Source of the DNA: Rhizobium binae
GTDB taxonomy: Bacteria; Pseudomonadota; Alphaproteobacteria; Rhizobiales; Rhizobiaceae
Assembly: GCF_017357225.1 (NCBI RefSeq)
Contig: NZ_CP071606.1
Location: 310,001 to 374,000, forward strand
Direction: 5' to 3'
DNA: 64,000 nucleotides
Both the position numbers and the translations under genes were made by a program. Positions 42,825-51,249 of this stretch are shown piece after piece. Numbering within the stretch: the stretch's first letter is position 1; every line of letters begins with the position of its first letter. The notes beneath the pieces are model-generated. The model ran no database searches and was not told the origin of the DNA. It worked only from the letters and a program-made list of their open reading frames with translations.

Positions 42825-42962
42825 TCACATCCCTCGGGCGAAGCCCTGTCGCCCGATCATCGCTTGGTCATGACGGCGGGCGCCGATGACAGGCACGATC
42901 GAGACGATCAGCGCCGTCGCCAGCGCCAGCACCAGGGCGTAATGGCCGATCTCGATGATCAT
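42825..42962 (-). pseudogene. ccmF: 5' remnant of ccmF/cycK
   Basis: The frame starts [35 protein letters not shown], the characteristic first 35 residues of CcmF, the large haem-lyase membrane protein normally of about 650 aa. It then diverges and stops at 45 aa. A TCGGGCGA/TCGCCCGA hairpin (42834-42856) lies in its last codons. The ATG overlaps the ccmE stop, as in intact cyc/ccm operons. It is a clear truncation. Confidence 0.8.
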
Positions 42963-43471
42963 GGCGTCGCCTTTGCCTCCTGCCCCTGGCTCCGTCCCCC
43001 CTGGCTCTGTCCCCCCTGGCTTTGTCCGCCTTGGCCTTCCTGCCACAGGCCCTGCGCCTTCAGCTTGTCGGCAACCTCCTTCGGCATATAGGTCTCGTCA
43101 TGTTTGGCGAGCACCGTGTCGGCGACAAAGACGTTGCTGCCTGAGGCAAACATGCCCTCGGTGACCACACCCTGGCCCTCGCGGAACAGATCCGGAAGGA
43201 TGCCGGTATATTGGACCTTGACCGCATTGGCGCTGCCGTCGGTGACGGCAAACTCCACCGTCGAGCCGGCGCCGCGCACGACGCTGCCTGCCCCGACCAG
43301 GCCGCCCAGCCGGATGCGGGTCTGCGGCGCCACCGGGGTCTTGGCCAGATCCGCCGGCATGTAGAAATAGGCCACCGACCGGCTGAAGGCGAACATCACC
43401 AACAGCACCGCCGCAAGGATGAAACCCATCCCGCCCGCGATCACCGCAAGGCGCTTCTGCTTGCGCGTCAT
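42959..43471 (-). CDS. ccmE: Cytochrome c-type haem chaperone CcmE
   Basis: The 170-aa protein has an N-terminal membrane anchor ([23 protein letters not shown]), the OB-fold ([42 protein letters not shown]) and the haem-binding motif [12 protein letters not shown]. His124 is the covalent haem ligand and Tyr128 its usual partner. CcmE carries haem from CcmC to the CcmF lyase in the periplasm. Its C-terminus has a run of GGQSQ-like repeats. It is the only complete gene of a ccmI'-ccmE-ccmF' cluster. It probably duplicates a chromosomal copy and may boost maturation of FixO and FixP. Confidence 0.92.
   Translation of the reverse strand: MTRKQKRLAVIAGGMGFILAAVLLVMFAFSRSVAYFYMPADLAKTPVAPQTRIRLGGLVGAGSVVRGAGSTVEFAVTDGSANAVKVQYTGILPDLFREGQGVVTEGMFASGSNVFVADTVLAKHDETYMPKEVADKLKAQGLWQEGQGGQSQGGQSQGGRSQGQEAKATP
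42984..43028. repeat. Three 15-bp tandem repeats in the ccmE 3' end
   Basis: CCCTGGCTCTGTCCC-like units start at 42984, 42999 and 43014 with one or two differences each. On the minus strand they encode a repeated Gly-Gly-(Gln/Arg)-Ser-Gln tail of CcmE. Such in-frame repeats vary between strains by slippage. Confidence 0.7.
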
Positions 43472-43842
43472 CTCGAATCTCCTTGGCGTTCTGTCCTGAC
43501 GATCAGCATTGCGAGGTTCTGGCCGGGATCCTCCAACCGTGCCTGCAGCGGCTGTGATGGCATGTCGGGCGAACCCAGCCGGGCATGAAGGCCGATGCTC
43601 GCGAGCGGAAGAAATGCGATGATGGCGAGCGTCGGCCACCTGTGGGCCTGGGGTCGTCTCCGGCGCTCTTCATGTTGTTGTTCGCTTGCTTTGAAAAGCC
43701 GCCGTGCGACTTCGGCACGGGCATATTCGTACTCGTTGCGCCCGAGCTGGTTCGTCTGCACTTCCCGGTCGAGCTCCAGGGAATAAAGGAGGGAGGCGAT
43801 GACGGCAGTCGCGCTGACCGCAAAAACATTCCATATAAGCAT
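43468..43842 (-). CDS. ccmI: Truncated CcmI (CycH): N-terminal domain only
   Basis: This 124-aa protein has two membrane helices ([22 protein letters not shown] and [22 protein letters not shown]). Between them is the CcmI cytoplasmic loop with its typical [25 protein letters not shown]. It ends just after PSQPLQARL...LAMLIVRTE, where normal CcmI (about 370 aa) continues into a periplasmic TPR domain. In Rhodobacter the corresponding part, CcmI-1, is the part needed for haem ligation with CcmFH, so the short form could still work. The stop overlaps the ccmE ATG. An FNR/FixK box lies 59 bp upstream. The start at 43842 is my choice by homology. Confidence 0.75.
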   Translation of the reverse strand: MLIWNVFAVSATAVIASLLYSLELDREVQTNQLGRNEYEYARAEVARRLFKASEQQHEERRRRPQAHRWPTLAIIAFLPLASIGLHARLGSPDMPSQPLQARLEDPGQNLAMLIVRTERQGDSR

Positions 43843-43894
43843 GACGTCCAAGTGCCTTTTGCGCCTGAACATAGCGGGGCGGGCCATCGCAACA

Positions 43895-43908
43895 TTGACG
43901 CCGGTCAA
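43895..43908 (-). promoter_or_regulatory. FNR/FixK box before the ccmI'-ccmE cluster
   Basis: TTGAC-GCCG-GTCAA is a perfectly palindromic anaerobox variant centred 59-60 bp before the ccmI' start. It lies just past the stop of the Crp/Fnr gene, so the cluster has its own oxygen-controlled promoter. Confidence 0.72.
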
Positions 43909-43930
43909 ATTGCATTGCGGCTATCGGGTT

Positions 43931-44596
43931 TCAACACGCTTTGCGTAGCAGATCGACGCTGTCGATCAGGATGACCTTGCCTCTGACTTCGACCCCTGCA
44001 GTAACAAGAGCAGCGAAGGCCCGCGAAAGGGCTTCAGGGGCAAGCCCCAGCTTGCCGGCAAGAATCCTCTTCCGGTAGGGCAGCCGAAACGTCACCTGCG
44101 AGGCTGATGCCGGGCATCGGCTCACGAGATAATTTGCGACACGCTGGGCGGCAGTGTGCAGCCGGTCTTCCGCTATGCAATCCATCGCGCCGAGCAGATG
44201 CCGGGCCATGATGCGCATGACGTTGCGATGCATGACGGGATATCGGTCAGTAAGCGCTCGTAATTGCGAAAGTTCGAACAAGGCGACCTCCGCACAGTCT
44301 GCCGACCACGCGCTGTAGGCGTAGGCGACGCCGCCCGACAGGAGATATTCGCCAAAGGTGTCGCCCGGCTCGCAGACGCAGATATCTGCTTCGCGCCCGG
44401 CGGACTCAGATTTCGAAAGCCGCACGAAGCCGCGCATCACGAAATAGACGAACGACGCCGGCTGGCCCTCGGCGACGATCCGCCCATCGGGTGCGAAGGT
44501 TCGGAACTGAGCCGTGGCCATGAGTTCCTCTATCGTCGCCTCATCCAGGCCGTCGAACAGGTCAGACCGCAAAAGTATGGGGTTTTTCGCAAGCAT
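43931..44596 (-). CDS. Crp/Fnr-family regulator without the Fe-S cysteine cluster
   Basis: The 221-aa protein has a cyclic-nucleotide-binding-like beta-barrel (FRTFAPDGRIVAEGQPASFVYFVMRGFVRLSKSE, GDTFGEYLLSGG) and a C-terminal HTH (RKRILAGKLGLAPEALSRAFAAL). The N-terminus, MLAKNPILLRSDLFDGLDEATIEELM, lacks the FNR cysteines, so it is not FnrN. It resembles the DNR/NnrR or FixK branches, which respond to NO or are made on demand. It starts 27 bp after fixS and is probably co-transcribed with fixGHIS. Its targets are unknown. Confidence 0.8.
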   Translation of the reverse strand: MLAKNPILLRSDLFDGLDEATIEELMATAQFRTFAPDGRIVAEGQPASFVYFVMRGFVRLSKSESAGREADICVCEPGDTFGEYLLSGGVAYAYSAWSADCAEVALFELSQLRALTDRYPVMHRNVMRIMARHLLGAMDCIAEDRLHTAAQRVANYLVSRCPASASQVTFRLPYRKRILAGKLGLAPEALSRAFAALVTAGVEVRGKVILIDSVDLLRKAC

Positions 44597-44623
44597 CGGT
44601 CGTCCTTTCTTTGGCCTGTCGGT

Positions 44624-44782
44624 TCACGATTTTTTCCGATCGGTTTCGTCCTCGGCGAGGATCCGCCAGGCGGCGCCCTCAAGGTCGTCATACTGGCCGC
44701 TTTTCAGCGACCAGAGGAACGCCAGGAGACCCATTCCTCCCATCAGCAGTGCGATCGGTATCAGATAGATCAGCATGTTCAT
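44624..44782 (-). CDS. fixS: cbb3 oxidase maturation protein FixS (CcoS)
   Basis: This 52-aa protein begins MNMLIYLIPIALLMGGMGLLAFLWSLKSGQYDDLEGAAWRIL, the FixS/CcoS pattern of one N-terminal membrane helix followed by WxxxxGQYDDLEGxxxRIL. CcoS is needed for haem and copper insertion into the cbb3 oxidase. Its ATG overlaps the fixI stop by 4 bp. It completes the fixGHIS operon. Confidence 0.93.
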   Translation of the reverse strand: MNMLIYLIPIALLMGGMGLLAFLWSLKSGQYDDLEGAAWRILAEDETDRKKS

Positions 44783-47067
44783 GCGGTTCTAACCTCCGCA
44801 TTCCCGCCGGCGCGCGCCACGGTCCGCAAACCAGGCCCCTTGCCGAAGGCATTCAACCGGAGCGCGTTCGTCACGACGATGATCGACGATGTCGACATGG
44901 CCACCGCCGCGATCAGCGGCGTCGCCAGCCCGGCGATCGCGATCGGCACCGCCAGCACGTTGTAGCCGATGGCGAGGGCAAAGTTCTGCCGGATCAGGCT
45001 GGCGGATCTTCGAGCCACGGCGATCGCTTCGGGAACGGCATCGAGCCGGTCGTTGAAAAAGACGAGGTCGGCCGCCTGCCTGCCGATGTCGGATGCCGTG
45101 GCAGGCGCCATCGAAACATGCGCGGCGGCAAGTGCGGGAGCGTCGTTAATCCCATCGCCGACCATGAGCACGCTGTGTCCCTCGCCGCTCAGCCTCCGGC
45201 ATTCCTCGACCTTCTGTTTCGGCGTCAGGACGCCCAGAGCCCGATCGATACCGAGAGCTTGCGCCGTGTTGTCGACAACTGTCTGCCTGTCGCCCGATAC
45301 CATCAGCGTCTCAATGCCGGCGGCAGCAAGCTGGCCTATGGCCTGGGCCGCGCCGGGGCGAAGCGTGTCGTCAAACAGGAAGCGGGCTAGATCGGTGCCG
45401 TTCTTCGACAGGACCACTTCCGAAAACGGACTGTCGCCCACGCGAGGCGCGAGGCTGGCTCCGCAGGCAAAGGCCCGGTTGCCCAGCCGATAGACGTCCG
45501 TTCCGCTCCAGGCTTCCAGTCCCCCGCCGGGAATTTCCGTGACCCTGTCGAAGGCGAGGGAGGAAACGAATTCCATGTCCCGCACCAAGGCCTGGGAAAG
45601 GGGATGGCGTGAATGCGCCGCCAATGCTGAGGCGATGGCGGTAGTGTCCGCGTCGATCGCTTCGACGCGCGCGAGGCGGGGCCGGCCCATCGTCAGGGTG
45701 CCGGTCTTGTCGAAGGCCACGACATCCGCCTCGGCCAGCCTTTCGAGCGCCGAGCCGTCCTTGACCATGATGCCCTTGCGGAAAAGCTCGCCCGCGGCGA
45801 CCACCTGGACCACCGGCACCGCAAGGCCCAATGCGCAGGGGCAGGTAATGATCAGCACCGCGACCGCGACCAGCATGGCCTGTTTCCAGTCACCACCGAG
45901 CAAGCCCCAGGCGAGGAACGAAGCCAGCGCCAGCAGGTGCACCGCCGGGGAATAGAGTGCTGCGGCGCGATCGGCGATCCGGCGATAGCGAGCCCTTCCG
46001 CCTTCGGCCGCTTCCATCAGGCCGATGACTTCCGAAAGAAGCGACTCTCTCGCCAGTTTTGTCGCCCGCAGGACGAGCGAGCCGGTCAGGTTCATCGCAC
46101 CCGAATTCACCGCGCTGCCTTCCGCGACGGCGACCGGACTGCTCTCGCCGGTGACGATGGAGAGGTCGACGTCGCTCTCGCCGCTGACGATCATACCGTC
46201 GACGGGAATGCGTTCGCCGGCCGCAATCGAGATTTCGTCTCCGACCGCGATCTCTTCGACCGCGACGTAGCGCCGCGATCCGTCCGGCATGATCAGCAGC
46301 GCCCCGCGCGGCGCCAGTCTTGCAAGCCCGTTGATCGCCGCGCGGGCCTTTTCCCGCATCACATGATCGAGGGTTCTGCCGATCAGCAGGAAGAACAGCA
46401 GGGAAACCGATGCGTCGAACCAGGCATGTTCACCATGGTGCATGGTCTCCCACAAGGAGACGGCATACGAGAGCGTCACGGCAAGCGAGATCGGCACGTC
46501 CATGTTGGTACGCCCGCGCTTCAGAGCATTCCAGGCCGATTTGAAGAAGAAGCGTCCAGCGTAGACCAGCGCCGGGGCCGCGATCATCGCCGAGATCCAG
46601 TGAAACATGTCGCGCGTCGCCGCATCGGCGCCCGACCAGACCGATACCGAGAGCAGCATGATGTTGGCGGCGGCAAAACCGGAGATGCCGATCGCCAGCA
46701 GCAGCTGGTTTCGGATCCTGTCGGTTTCGGGCGCCGTCGACGTGATAAGATGCGCGCGGTAACCGGCCGCAGCGATCGCCGCGAGGATTTCGGAGGGATC
46801 GGTCGCCTGCGTCTCGATCTCCTCCCGATAGACGCAGCTGACCCTCCTGGCGGTGAGATTGACCCGGGCTTTGCGGACGAAGGGAAGCGCCGACAGCGCG
46901 CCTTCGATGGCCGATATGCAACCGCCGCAATGGACGTCGGGTACGCTGAGGTCGAGCTGGCGCAATCCGGCCTCGAGCGGATGGCTGGCAAGGCGGATTT
47001 CCTCGGCGCTGGACGATGTCGCGCTGAGGGCGAGAACGCTTTCGGTATCCATCGAACAGCAGGTCAT
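44779..47067 (-). CDS. fixI: Copper-transporting P1B-type ATPase FixI (CcoI)
   Basis: The 762-aa ATPase has an N-terminal metal-binding domain (DVHCGGCISAIEGAL), about eight membrane helices and the copper-channel CPC motif (ITCPCALGLAVPV). The phosphorylation site is DKTGTLTMG, and SRHPLSQAL and GDGINDAPALA follow. FixI exports or delivers copper for the binuclear centre of the cbb3 oxidase. A Cys pair also lies at the extreme N-terminus (MTCCSMD). It overlaps fixH by 4 bp. Confidence 0.95.
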   Translation of the reverse strand: MTCCSMDTESVLALSATSSSAEEIRLASHPLEAGLRQLDLSVPDVHCGGCISAIEGALSALPFVRKARVNLTARRVSCVYREEIETQATDPSEILAAIAAAGYRAHLITSTAPETDRIRNQLLLAIGISGFAAANIMLLSVSVWSGADAATRDMFHWISAMIAAPALVYAGRFFFKSAWNALKRGRTNMDVPISLAVTLSYAVSLWETMHHGEHAWFDASVSLLFFLLIGRTLDHVMREKARAAINGLARLAPRGALLIMPDGSRRYVAVEEIAVGDEISIAAGERIPVDGMIVSGESDVDLSIVTGESSPVAVAEGSAVNSGAMNLTGSLVLRATKLARESLLSEVIGLMEAAEGGRARYRRIADRAAALYSPAVHLLALASFLAWGLLGGDWKQAMLVAVAVLIITCPCALGLAVPVVQVVAAGELFRKGIMVKDGSALERLAEADVVAFDKTGTLTMGRPRLARVEAIDADTTAIASALAAHSRHPLSQALVRDMEFVSSLAFDRVTEIPGGGLEAWSGTDVYRLGNRAFACGASLAPRVGDSPFSEVVLSKNGTDLARFLFDDTLRPGAAQAIGQLAAAGIETLMVSGDRQTVVDNTAQALGIDRALGVLTPKQKVEECRRLSGEGHSVLMVGDGINDAPALAAAHVSMAPATASDIGRQAADLVFFNDRLDAVPEAIAVARRSASLIRQNFALAIGYNVLAVPIAIAGLATPLIAAVAMSTSSIIVVTNALRLNAFGKGPGLRTVARAGGNAEVRTA

Positions 47068-47549
47068 TGACCGAACTCCGCGGTATCGAAGCGCTTGGCC
47101 TCATGCATGACGACCACGCCGTTTCGTCTCGATACGGCCTCGACGATCCAGTCGCCGCCGGCGACTTCGTGTTCGGCTTCGAACCGCCCCTCCCCGGTCT
47201 TGCGCAGCGTCAGGCGGAAATCCTCATGATCGCCGACGGGCCGTCTGAAGTTCAGCGTGACATCGTCGACGATTGCGGGCGCGCCCCCCTTGTCGTGGAT
47301 CTCGTAGCGGATCTCGCGGCCCTTGATGGTGAGAGCGCCTGCGACGCCGGAGGCGGCCATTGCCTTCATCGCTGCCGCCTTGCCGTTGAATTCCTGGCTG
47401 GCCACATAGGTATTTTCGACGACCAGGCCGCTCCAGCTGGACGAGGCATAAAAGGCCATGGTGACGTTGACGGCGATCACCACGGCGAAGAACGCCGAGG
47501 TGGCAAGCAGCATGTGCCAGCCGGTAAAACCTTGAGTGGAAGCCCTCAT
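47064..47549 (-). CDS. fixH: FixH (CcoH), cbb3 oxidase assembly protein
   Basis: This 161-aa protein has one N-terminal membrane helix (GWHMLLATSAFFAVVIAVNVTMAFYA). The FixH motif WSGLVVENTYVASQEFN follows, with a periplasmic beta domain (RYEIHDKGG, FRLTLRKTGEGRFEAEHEVAGGDW). It is required for stable cbb3 assembly. It overlaps fixG and fixI by 4 bp on either side, showing tight coupling. Confidence 0.95.
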   Translation of the reverse strand: MRASTQGFTGWHMLLATSAFFAVVIAVNVTMAFYASSSWSGLVVENTYVASQEFNGKAAAMKAMAASGVAGALTIKGREIRYEIHDKGGAPAIVDDVTLNFRRPVGDHEDFRLTLRKTGEGRFEAEHEVAGGDWIVEAVSRRNGVVVMHEAKRFDTAEFGQ

Positions 47550-49114
47550 TTCACGTCTCCCGGTGCATTGAACGCGGCGCGATAGGTTGCCCGGTCGGCA
47601 TGGCCCGTATCTTCGATGACGAAGAGGAATTCATTGATCTCGGCTCCGTCGGGCTTGCGTGTGACGAAGACCTTGAGCGTCGTGGCCGCGTCGGGTTCGG
47701 CATGAACCGTGAAGCTGCGGCCATCCTGCCGGCCGAACTCGGGAATGCGCATCATGCCCCCCTCCAGCCCGACGAGGGTGACGGTGACGTCGCGCGGGGT
47801 CGGCACCATGTTGAGGACGCGAAGCGTGTAGCCGTTGCGGATGGAGCCGTCGCTTTCCAGAACATATTGGGGGTTGCGGTCGTGAACGACATTGAGCTCG
47901 AGCCGTTCGCGGAAGGCGAGATGGATTACCATGGCGATGCCGATCGATGCCCAGACGACGGCGTAGAAGACGATTCTCGGGCGAAAGATGATGCGCCAGT
48001 CGAAATGCCGGACCGCCGAGATGAAGCTTCCGTCGTCGTCGCGGACATTGGAGGGCTGGATGGCCGTCCGGCCTCCATCCGTTGCAAGCGACATGTTGCT
48101 CGAATATTCGCTGAGCGTCGCATAGGCGATCAGGCCGCGCGGCTTTCCGAGCTTGTCCATGACCCCGTCACAGGCGTCGATGCAGAGCGCGCAAGTGATG
48201 CATTCCATCTGCTGGCCGTCGCGAATGTCGATTCCCATCGGGCAGACCGCGACGCAGGCATTGCAATCCACGCAGTCGCCGACTGGCAAACCCTGGGCCT
48301 GGGCTTTCTTGGCGTGGCGCGACCGCTGCTCGCCCCGCCAGTCGTTATAGGTGACCACAAGCGAATTCTCGTCGAGCATCGCGCCCTGGATGCGCGGCCA
48401 CGGACACATATAGGTGCACACCTGCTCGCGCATGAGGCCGCCGAGCACATAGGTCGTGGCGGTCAGGATGGCGATTGTGGCATAGGCGGCCGCAGGAGCA
48501 CTGCCAGCAAACAGCGACGCCGCCAGGCTCGGCGCGTCGGCAAAATAGAAGATCCACGCCCCGCCCGTGGCCACGCCGATCAGGAGCCAGATCGCATGCT
48601 TGGTCAGCCGCTTCCTGATCTTGTCGAAGGTGAAGGGGCCGGCGTCGAGCTTCATCCGCGCGTTTCGGTCGCCTTCGATGGCGCGTTCGACGACGAGAAA
48701 GAGATCGACCCAGACGGTCTGCGGACAGGCGTAGCCGCACCAGGCGCGGCCGACCGCAGCGGTGACGAGAAAGAGGCCGAAACCCGCCATGACGAGCAGG
48801 CCCGCGACATAGTAGAATTCCTGCGGCCAGATCTCGATGAAGAAAAAGAAGAAACGCCGCGCGGACAGGTCGACGAGGATTGCCTGGTCGGGCGCGTAGG
48901 GGCCGCGATCCCAACGGATCCACGGCGCGAGGTAGTAGATGCCGAGCGTAATCAGCATCACGATCCATTTGAACCGGCGGAATCGCCCCTCGGCGCGCTT
49001 TGGGAAAATCTTCTTTCGCGGCGCATAGAGGGGCTGGCGGTTGCGCCGGGCGTTGACCGGCTCGACGCTGACGCGCTCAATGTCATTTGGATCGGGGGCG
49101 GTATAAAGATTCAT
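47546..49114 (-). CDS. fixG: FixG (CcoG), iron-sulphur membrane protein for cbb3 assembly
   Basis: The 522-aa protein has about five membrane helices (FKWIVMLITLGIYYLAPWIRWDRG, WCGYACPQTVWVDLF). Two ferredoxin-type clusters follow (CVDCNACVAVCPMGID and CITCALCIDACDGVM), with a C-terminal periplasmic Ig-like domain. CcoG is a copper reductase supplying Cu(I) for the oxidase. It is the first gene of fixGHIS, with a perfect FNR/FixK box 60 bp upstream. Confidence 0.95.
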   Translation of the reverse strand: MNLYTAPDPNDIERVSVEPVNARRNRQPLYAPRKKIFPKRAEGRFRRFKWIVMLITLGIYYLAPWIRWDRGPYAPDQAILVDLSARRFFFFFIEIWPQEFYYVAGLLVMAGFGLFLVTAAVGRAWCGYACPQTVWVDLFLVVERAIEGDRNARMKLDAGPFTFDKIRKRLTKHAIWLLIGVATGGAWIFYFADAPSLAASLFAGSAPAAAYATIAILTATTYVLGGLMREQVCTYMCPWPRIQGAMLDENSLVVTYNDWRGEQRSRHAKKAQAQGLPVGDCVDCNACVAVCPMGIDIRDGQQMECITCALCIDACDGVMDKLGKPRGLIAYATLSEYSSNMSLATDGGRTAIQPSNVRDDDGSFISAVRHFDWRIIFRPRIVFYAVVWASIGIAMVIHLAFRERLELNVVHDRNPQYVLESDGSIRNGYTLRVLNMVPTPRDVTVTLVGLEGGMMRIPEFGRQDGRSFTVHAEPDAATTLKVFVTRKPDGAEINEFLFVIEDTGHADRATYRAAFNAPGDVK

Positions 49115-49167
49115 GGGACCTGTCCGGTTTTCACCCGCTCTTGTCCCATCGGCGGTGCATCCATTCC

Positions 49168-49181
49168 TTGATGCAGATCAA
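49168..49181 (-). promoter_or_regulatory. FNR/FixK box before fixGHIS
   Basis: TTGAT-GCAG-ATCAA is the consensus anaerobox, centred 60 bp before the fixG start. Low oxygen should activate fixGHIS through FixK or FnrN. Confidence 0.9.
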
Positions 49182-49284
49182 GAATGACCTTCCAGAAGCG
49201 AAAAGGCCACGCCCGGGGTGAGGGGCGCGGCCGGAGGACAGCGGGGGAGAAACACCGCTGGGACGTCCTCGACAGGAGCTGTCA

Positions 49285-49470
49285 CTATCGGCTCGTCTGC
49301 TTTTGATCTTTGAGGCTGGTCAAACTCACGATCGAATTGCCGATCTTTGCCGGGTCGTCCTGCTCCGAAGGCGCAGGCGTCGGTTTGGCGCGCGCCGAGA
49401 CACGCGATCGGATAACAGCACGCGGTGTGCCGTAGAGACCGAGGACGGGATTGTGGTCGTGGGTTGTCAT
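49285..49470 (-). CDS. Small protein between fixP and fixG, unknown
   Basis: This 61-aa frame (MTTHDHNPVLGLYGTPRAVIRSRVSARAKPTPAPSEQDDPAKIGN) starts 10 bp after the fixP stop, behind a GGAGAAAG ribosome site, as if it were the fifth gene of fixNOQP. It is polar and proline-rich with no membrane segment. The good ribosome site and position favour a real gene. I recognise no family. Confidence 0.5.
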   Translation of the reverse strand: MTTHDHNPVLGLYGTPRAVIRSRVSARAKPTPAPSEQDDPAKIGNSIVSLTSLKDQKQTSR

Positions 49471-49480
49471 CGCTTTCTCC

Positions 49481-50353
49481 TTAGGTCCCGCCGCCCAGCG
49501 AATGGACGAAAATGGTCAGCTCCTTGATCGTCGTGTCTCCGAGGCGCGCCGCCCAGGCAGGCATGACGCCATGTTTGGGAGAGGCGACCTGGCGGAGGAT
49601 GGCGTCTTCGCCGCGCGCCTTCAGCCAGATCGCGTCGCCGAGATCCGGCGCCCCCATTTCCGCCTTGCCCTTGGCATCCTCGCCGTGACATGCGGCGCAA
49701 TTGTCAATGAAGACCTGCTTTCCCGCCTCCGCGAGCGCGGGGTCCGATGGCGTATTGGTCAGTCCCCAGACATAGGCGGCCACCTGCTTCATCTGGATGG
49801 GTTGCAGGACATCGGAAAAGGGCGGCATCTCGGAAGCATGGGTATCCGTATCGCCGTCGAAGCGGATACCATGAGCGATCGAGGTCTGAATGGCGTCAAG
49901 GTCCCCGCCCCACAGCCAGTCATCGTCGTTGAGATTCGGGAACCCCGGGCCGCCACTCGCGCCCGAGCCATGACACGGCGCGCAATTGACCTTGAATGCG
50001 GACGCGCCGCCGGCGATGGCGAATTCACGAAGAGCCGGATCCGCGTCGATTTCCTGCACTGTCTTGGCAGCGATCAGATCATGGACCTTCGTCTGGGATG
50101 CCTTGGCAAGATCGAGGTTCTGCTGCAGTTCGGCGCGCGTCGAGTAGCCGAAATAACCTTTCGTGGCAGAGGTGATCATCGGGATGGCCGGATAGGCGAT
50201 GGCATAGCCGATCGCCCACAGGATCGTGACGTAGAACGTCCAGACCCACCACCGCGGCATGGGATTGTTGAGCTCGCGGATGCCGTCCCATTCATGCCCG
50301 GTCGTTTCGACGCCGCTTAATTCATCGATATGTTTTTCCGACATCTCAATCAT
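49481..50353 (-). CDS. fixP: cbb3 oxidase dihaem cytochrome c subunit FixP (CcoP)
   Basis: The 290-aa protein has the CcoP N-terminus with ELNNPMPRWWVWTFYVTILWAIGYAIAYPAIP as membrane anchor, and two periplasmic haem c sites, CAPCH (124-128) and CAACH (219-223). It passes electrons from the bc1 complex toward the catalytic subunit. ATG at 50353 overlaps the end of fixQ; a second ATG at 50344 is equally possible. Confidence 0.95.
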   Translation of the reverse strand: MIEMSEKHIDELSGVETTGHEWDGIRELNNPMPRWWVWTFYVTILWAIGYAIAYPAIPMITSATKGYFGYSTRAELQQNLDLAKASQTKVHDLIAAKTVQEIDADPALREFAIAGGASAFKVNCAPCHGSGASGGPGFPNLNDDDWLWGGDLDAIQTSIAHGIRFDGDTDTHASEMPPFSDVLQPIQMKQVAAYVWGLTNTPSDPALAEAGKQVFIDNCAACHGEDAKGKAEMGAPDLGDAIWLKARGEDAILRQVASPKHGVMPAWAARLGDTTIKELTIFVHSLGGGT

Positions 50354-50498
50354 CCTTCAAGGGAATATCGGCGGCTTCTTTCGCCGCCTGCTTGCTGCCT
50401 GGGCGAAGGGTGAACACGACCGCGCCGACGAAGAATGCTGCCATCGCCAGGAGGCCCCAGCTGTCGGCGAAGTGTCTCATTGCAGTATAGGTTTCCAT
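50346..50498 (-). CDS. fixQ: cbb3 oxidase small subunit FixQ (CcoQ)
   Basis: This 50-aa protein reads METYTAMRHFADSWGLLAMAAFFVGAVVFTLRPGSK, then AAKEAADIPLKDD. This is the FixQ pattern of one membrane helix followed by a charged cytoplasmic tail ending in IPLKDD. It lies between fixO and fixP in the expected order. Its stop overlaps the fixP start. Confidence 0.94.
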   Translation of the reverse strand: METYTAMRHFADSWGLLAMAAFFVGAVVFTLRPGSKQAAKEAADIPLKDD

Positions 50499-50506
50499 GG
50501 ATTCCC

Positions 50507-51241
50507 TCACCGGTAGCCGGTCGCGTCGTCATAGGTCGAGAAATCGACCAGCGTACCGAGCATCTGCAGATAGGACACCAGGGCGTCCATTTCGGTCAGC
50601 CTGGCCGGGTCGCCATCGAAATCGCCGACCTTCGCCTTCGGATAGCGTTTAAGTAGGGCCGTCGTGTCCGCATTCGGATCGGCCTGAGCACGCATGTCGG
50701 CCTCGGCATTCGCCAGCATCTCGTCGCTGTAAGGCACGCCCACGTCCTCATTGGCCTTGAGGTCCATTCCGACACCCTTGACCGTCACCTCCTGCTCCTT
50801 GAGGAAGGCGTAGCTCGGCATGATGGATTCAGGCACCACGGCGCGCGGATTTGCGAGATGCTGGACGTGCCATTCGTTCGAGTAGCGTCCGCCGACGCGG
50901 GCCAGATCCGGTCCAGTTCGCTTGGATCCCCACTGGAAAGGATGGTCGTACATCGATTCCGCAGCCAGCGAGTAATGGCCGTACCGTTCGACTTCATCGC
51001 GGAACGGCCGGATCATCTGGCTGTGGCAGAGATAGCAGCCTTCACGAATGTAAATGTTCCGCCCGGCGAGTTCCAGCGGCGTGTAAGGCCGCATGCCTTC
51101 CACTTTCTCGATCGTGTTCTGCAGGTAGAACAGCGGTGCGATTTCGACGATGCCGCCGATGCTGACGACGAGCAGCGAACCGACCAGAAGTAGCGTCGCG
51201 TTCTTCTCGAGGATCTTATGTTTATCAAGTATCGATGCCAT
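50507..51241 (-). CDS. fixO: cbb3 oxidase monohaem cytochrome c subunit FixO (CcoO)
   Basis: The 244-aa subunit has an N-terminal membrane helix ([27 protein letters not shown]). The haem site is [28 protein letters not shown] (CYLCH 69-73), followed by [16 protein letters not shown] and a methionine-ligand region near IMPSYAFL. It lies 8 bp after fixN and 8 bp before fixQ. Confidence 0.96.
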   Translation of the reverse strand: MASILDKHKILEKNATLLLVGSLLVVSIGGIVEIAPLFYLQNTIEKVEGMRPYTPLELAGRNIYIREGCYLCHSQMIRPFRDEVERYGHYSLAAESMYDHPFQWGSKRTGPDLARVGGRYSNEWHVQHLANPRAVVPESIMPSYAFLKEQEVTVKGVGMDLKANEDVGVPYSDEMLANAEADMRAQADPNADTTALLKRYPKAKVGDFDGDPARLTEMDALVSYLQMLGTLVDFSTYDDATGYR

Positions 51242-51249
51242 GTCTCACC

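Noticed and set aside
47600..49171. A 523-codon open frame antisense to fixG
   Set aside because: It is a shadow of fixG in high-GC DNA; its product has no family resemblance and fixG is certain.
49309..49322. TTGAG-GCTG-GTCAA as a further anaerobox
   Set aside because: It deviates at a key half-site base and lies inside the small ORF after fixP, not at a promoter position.
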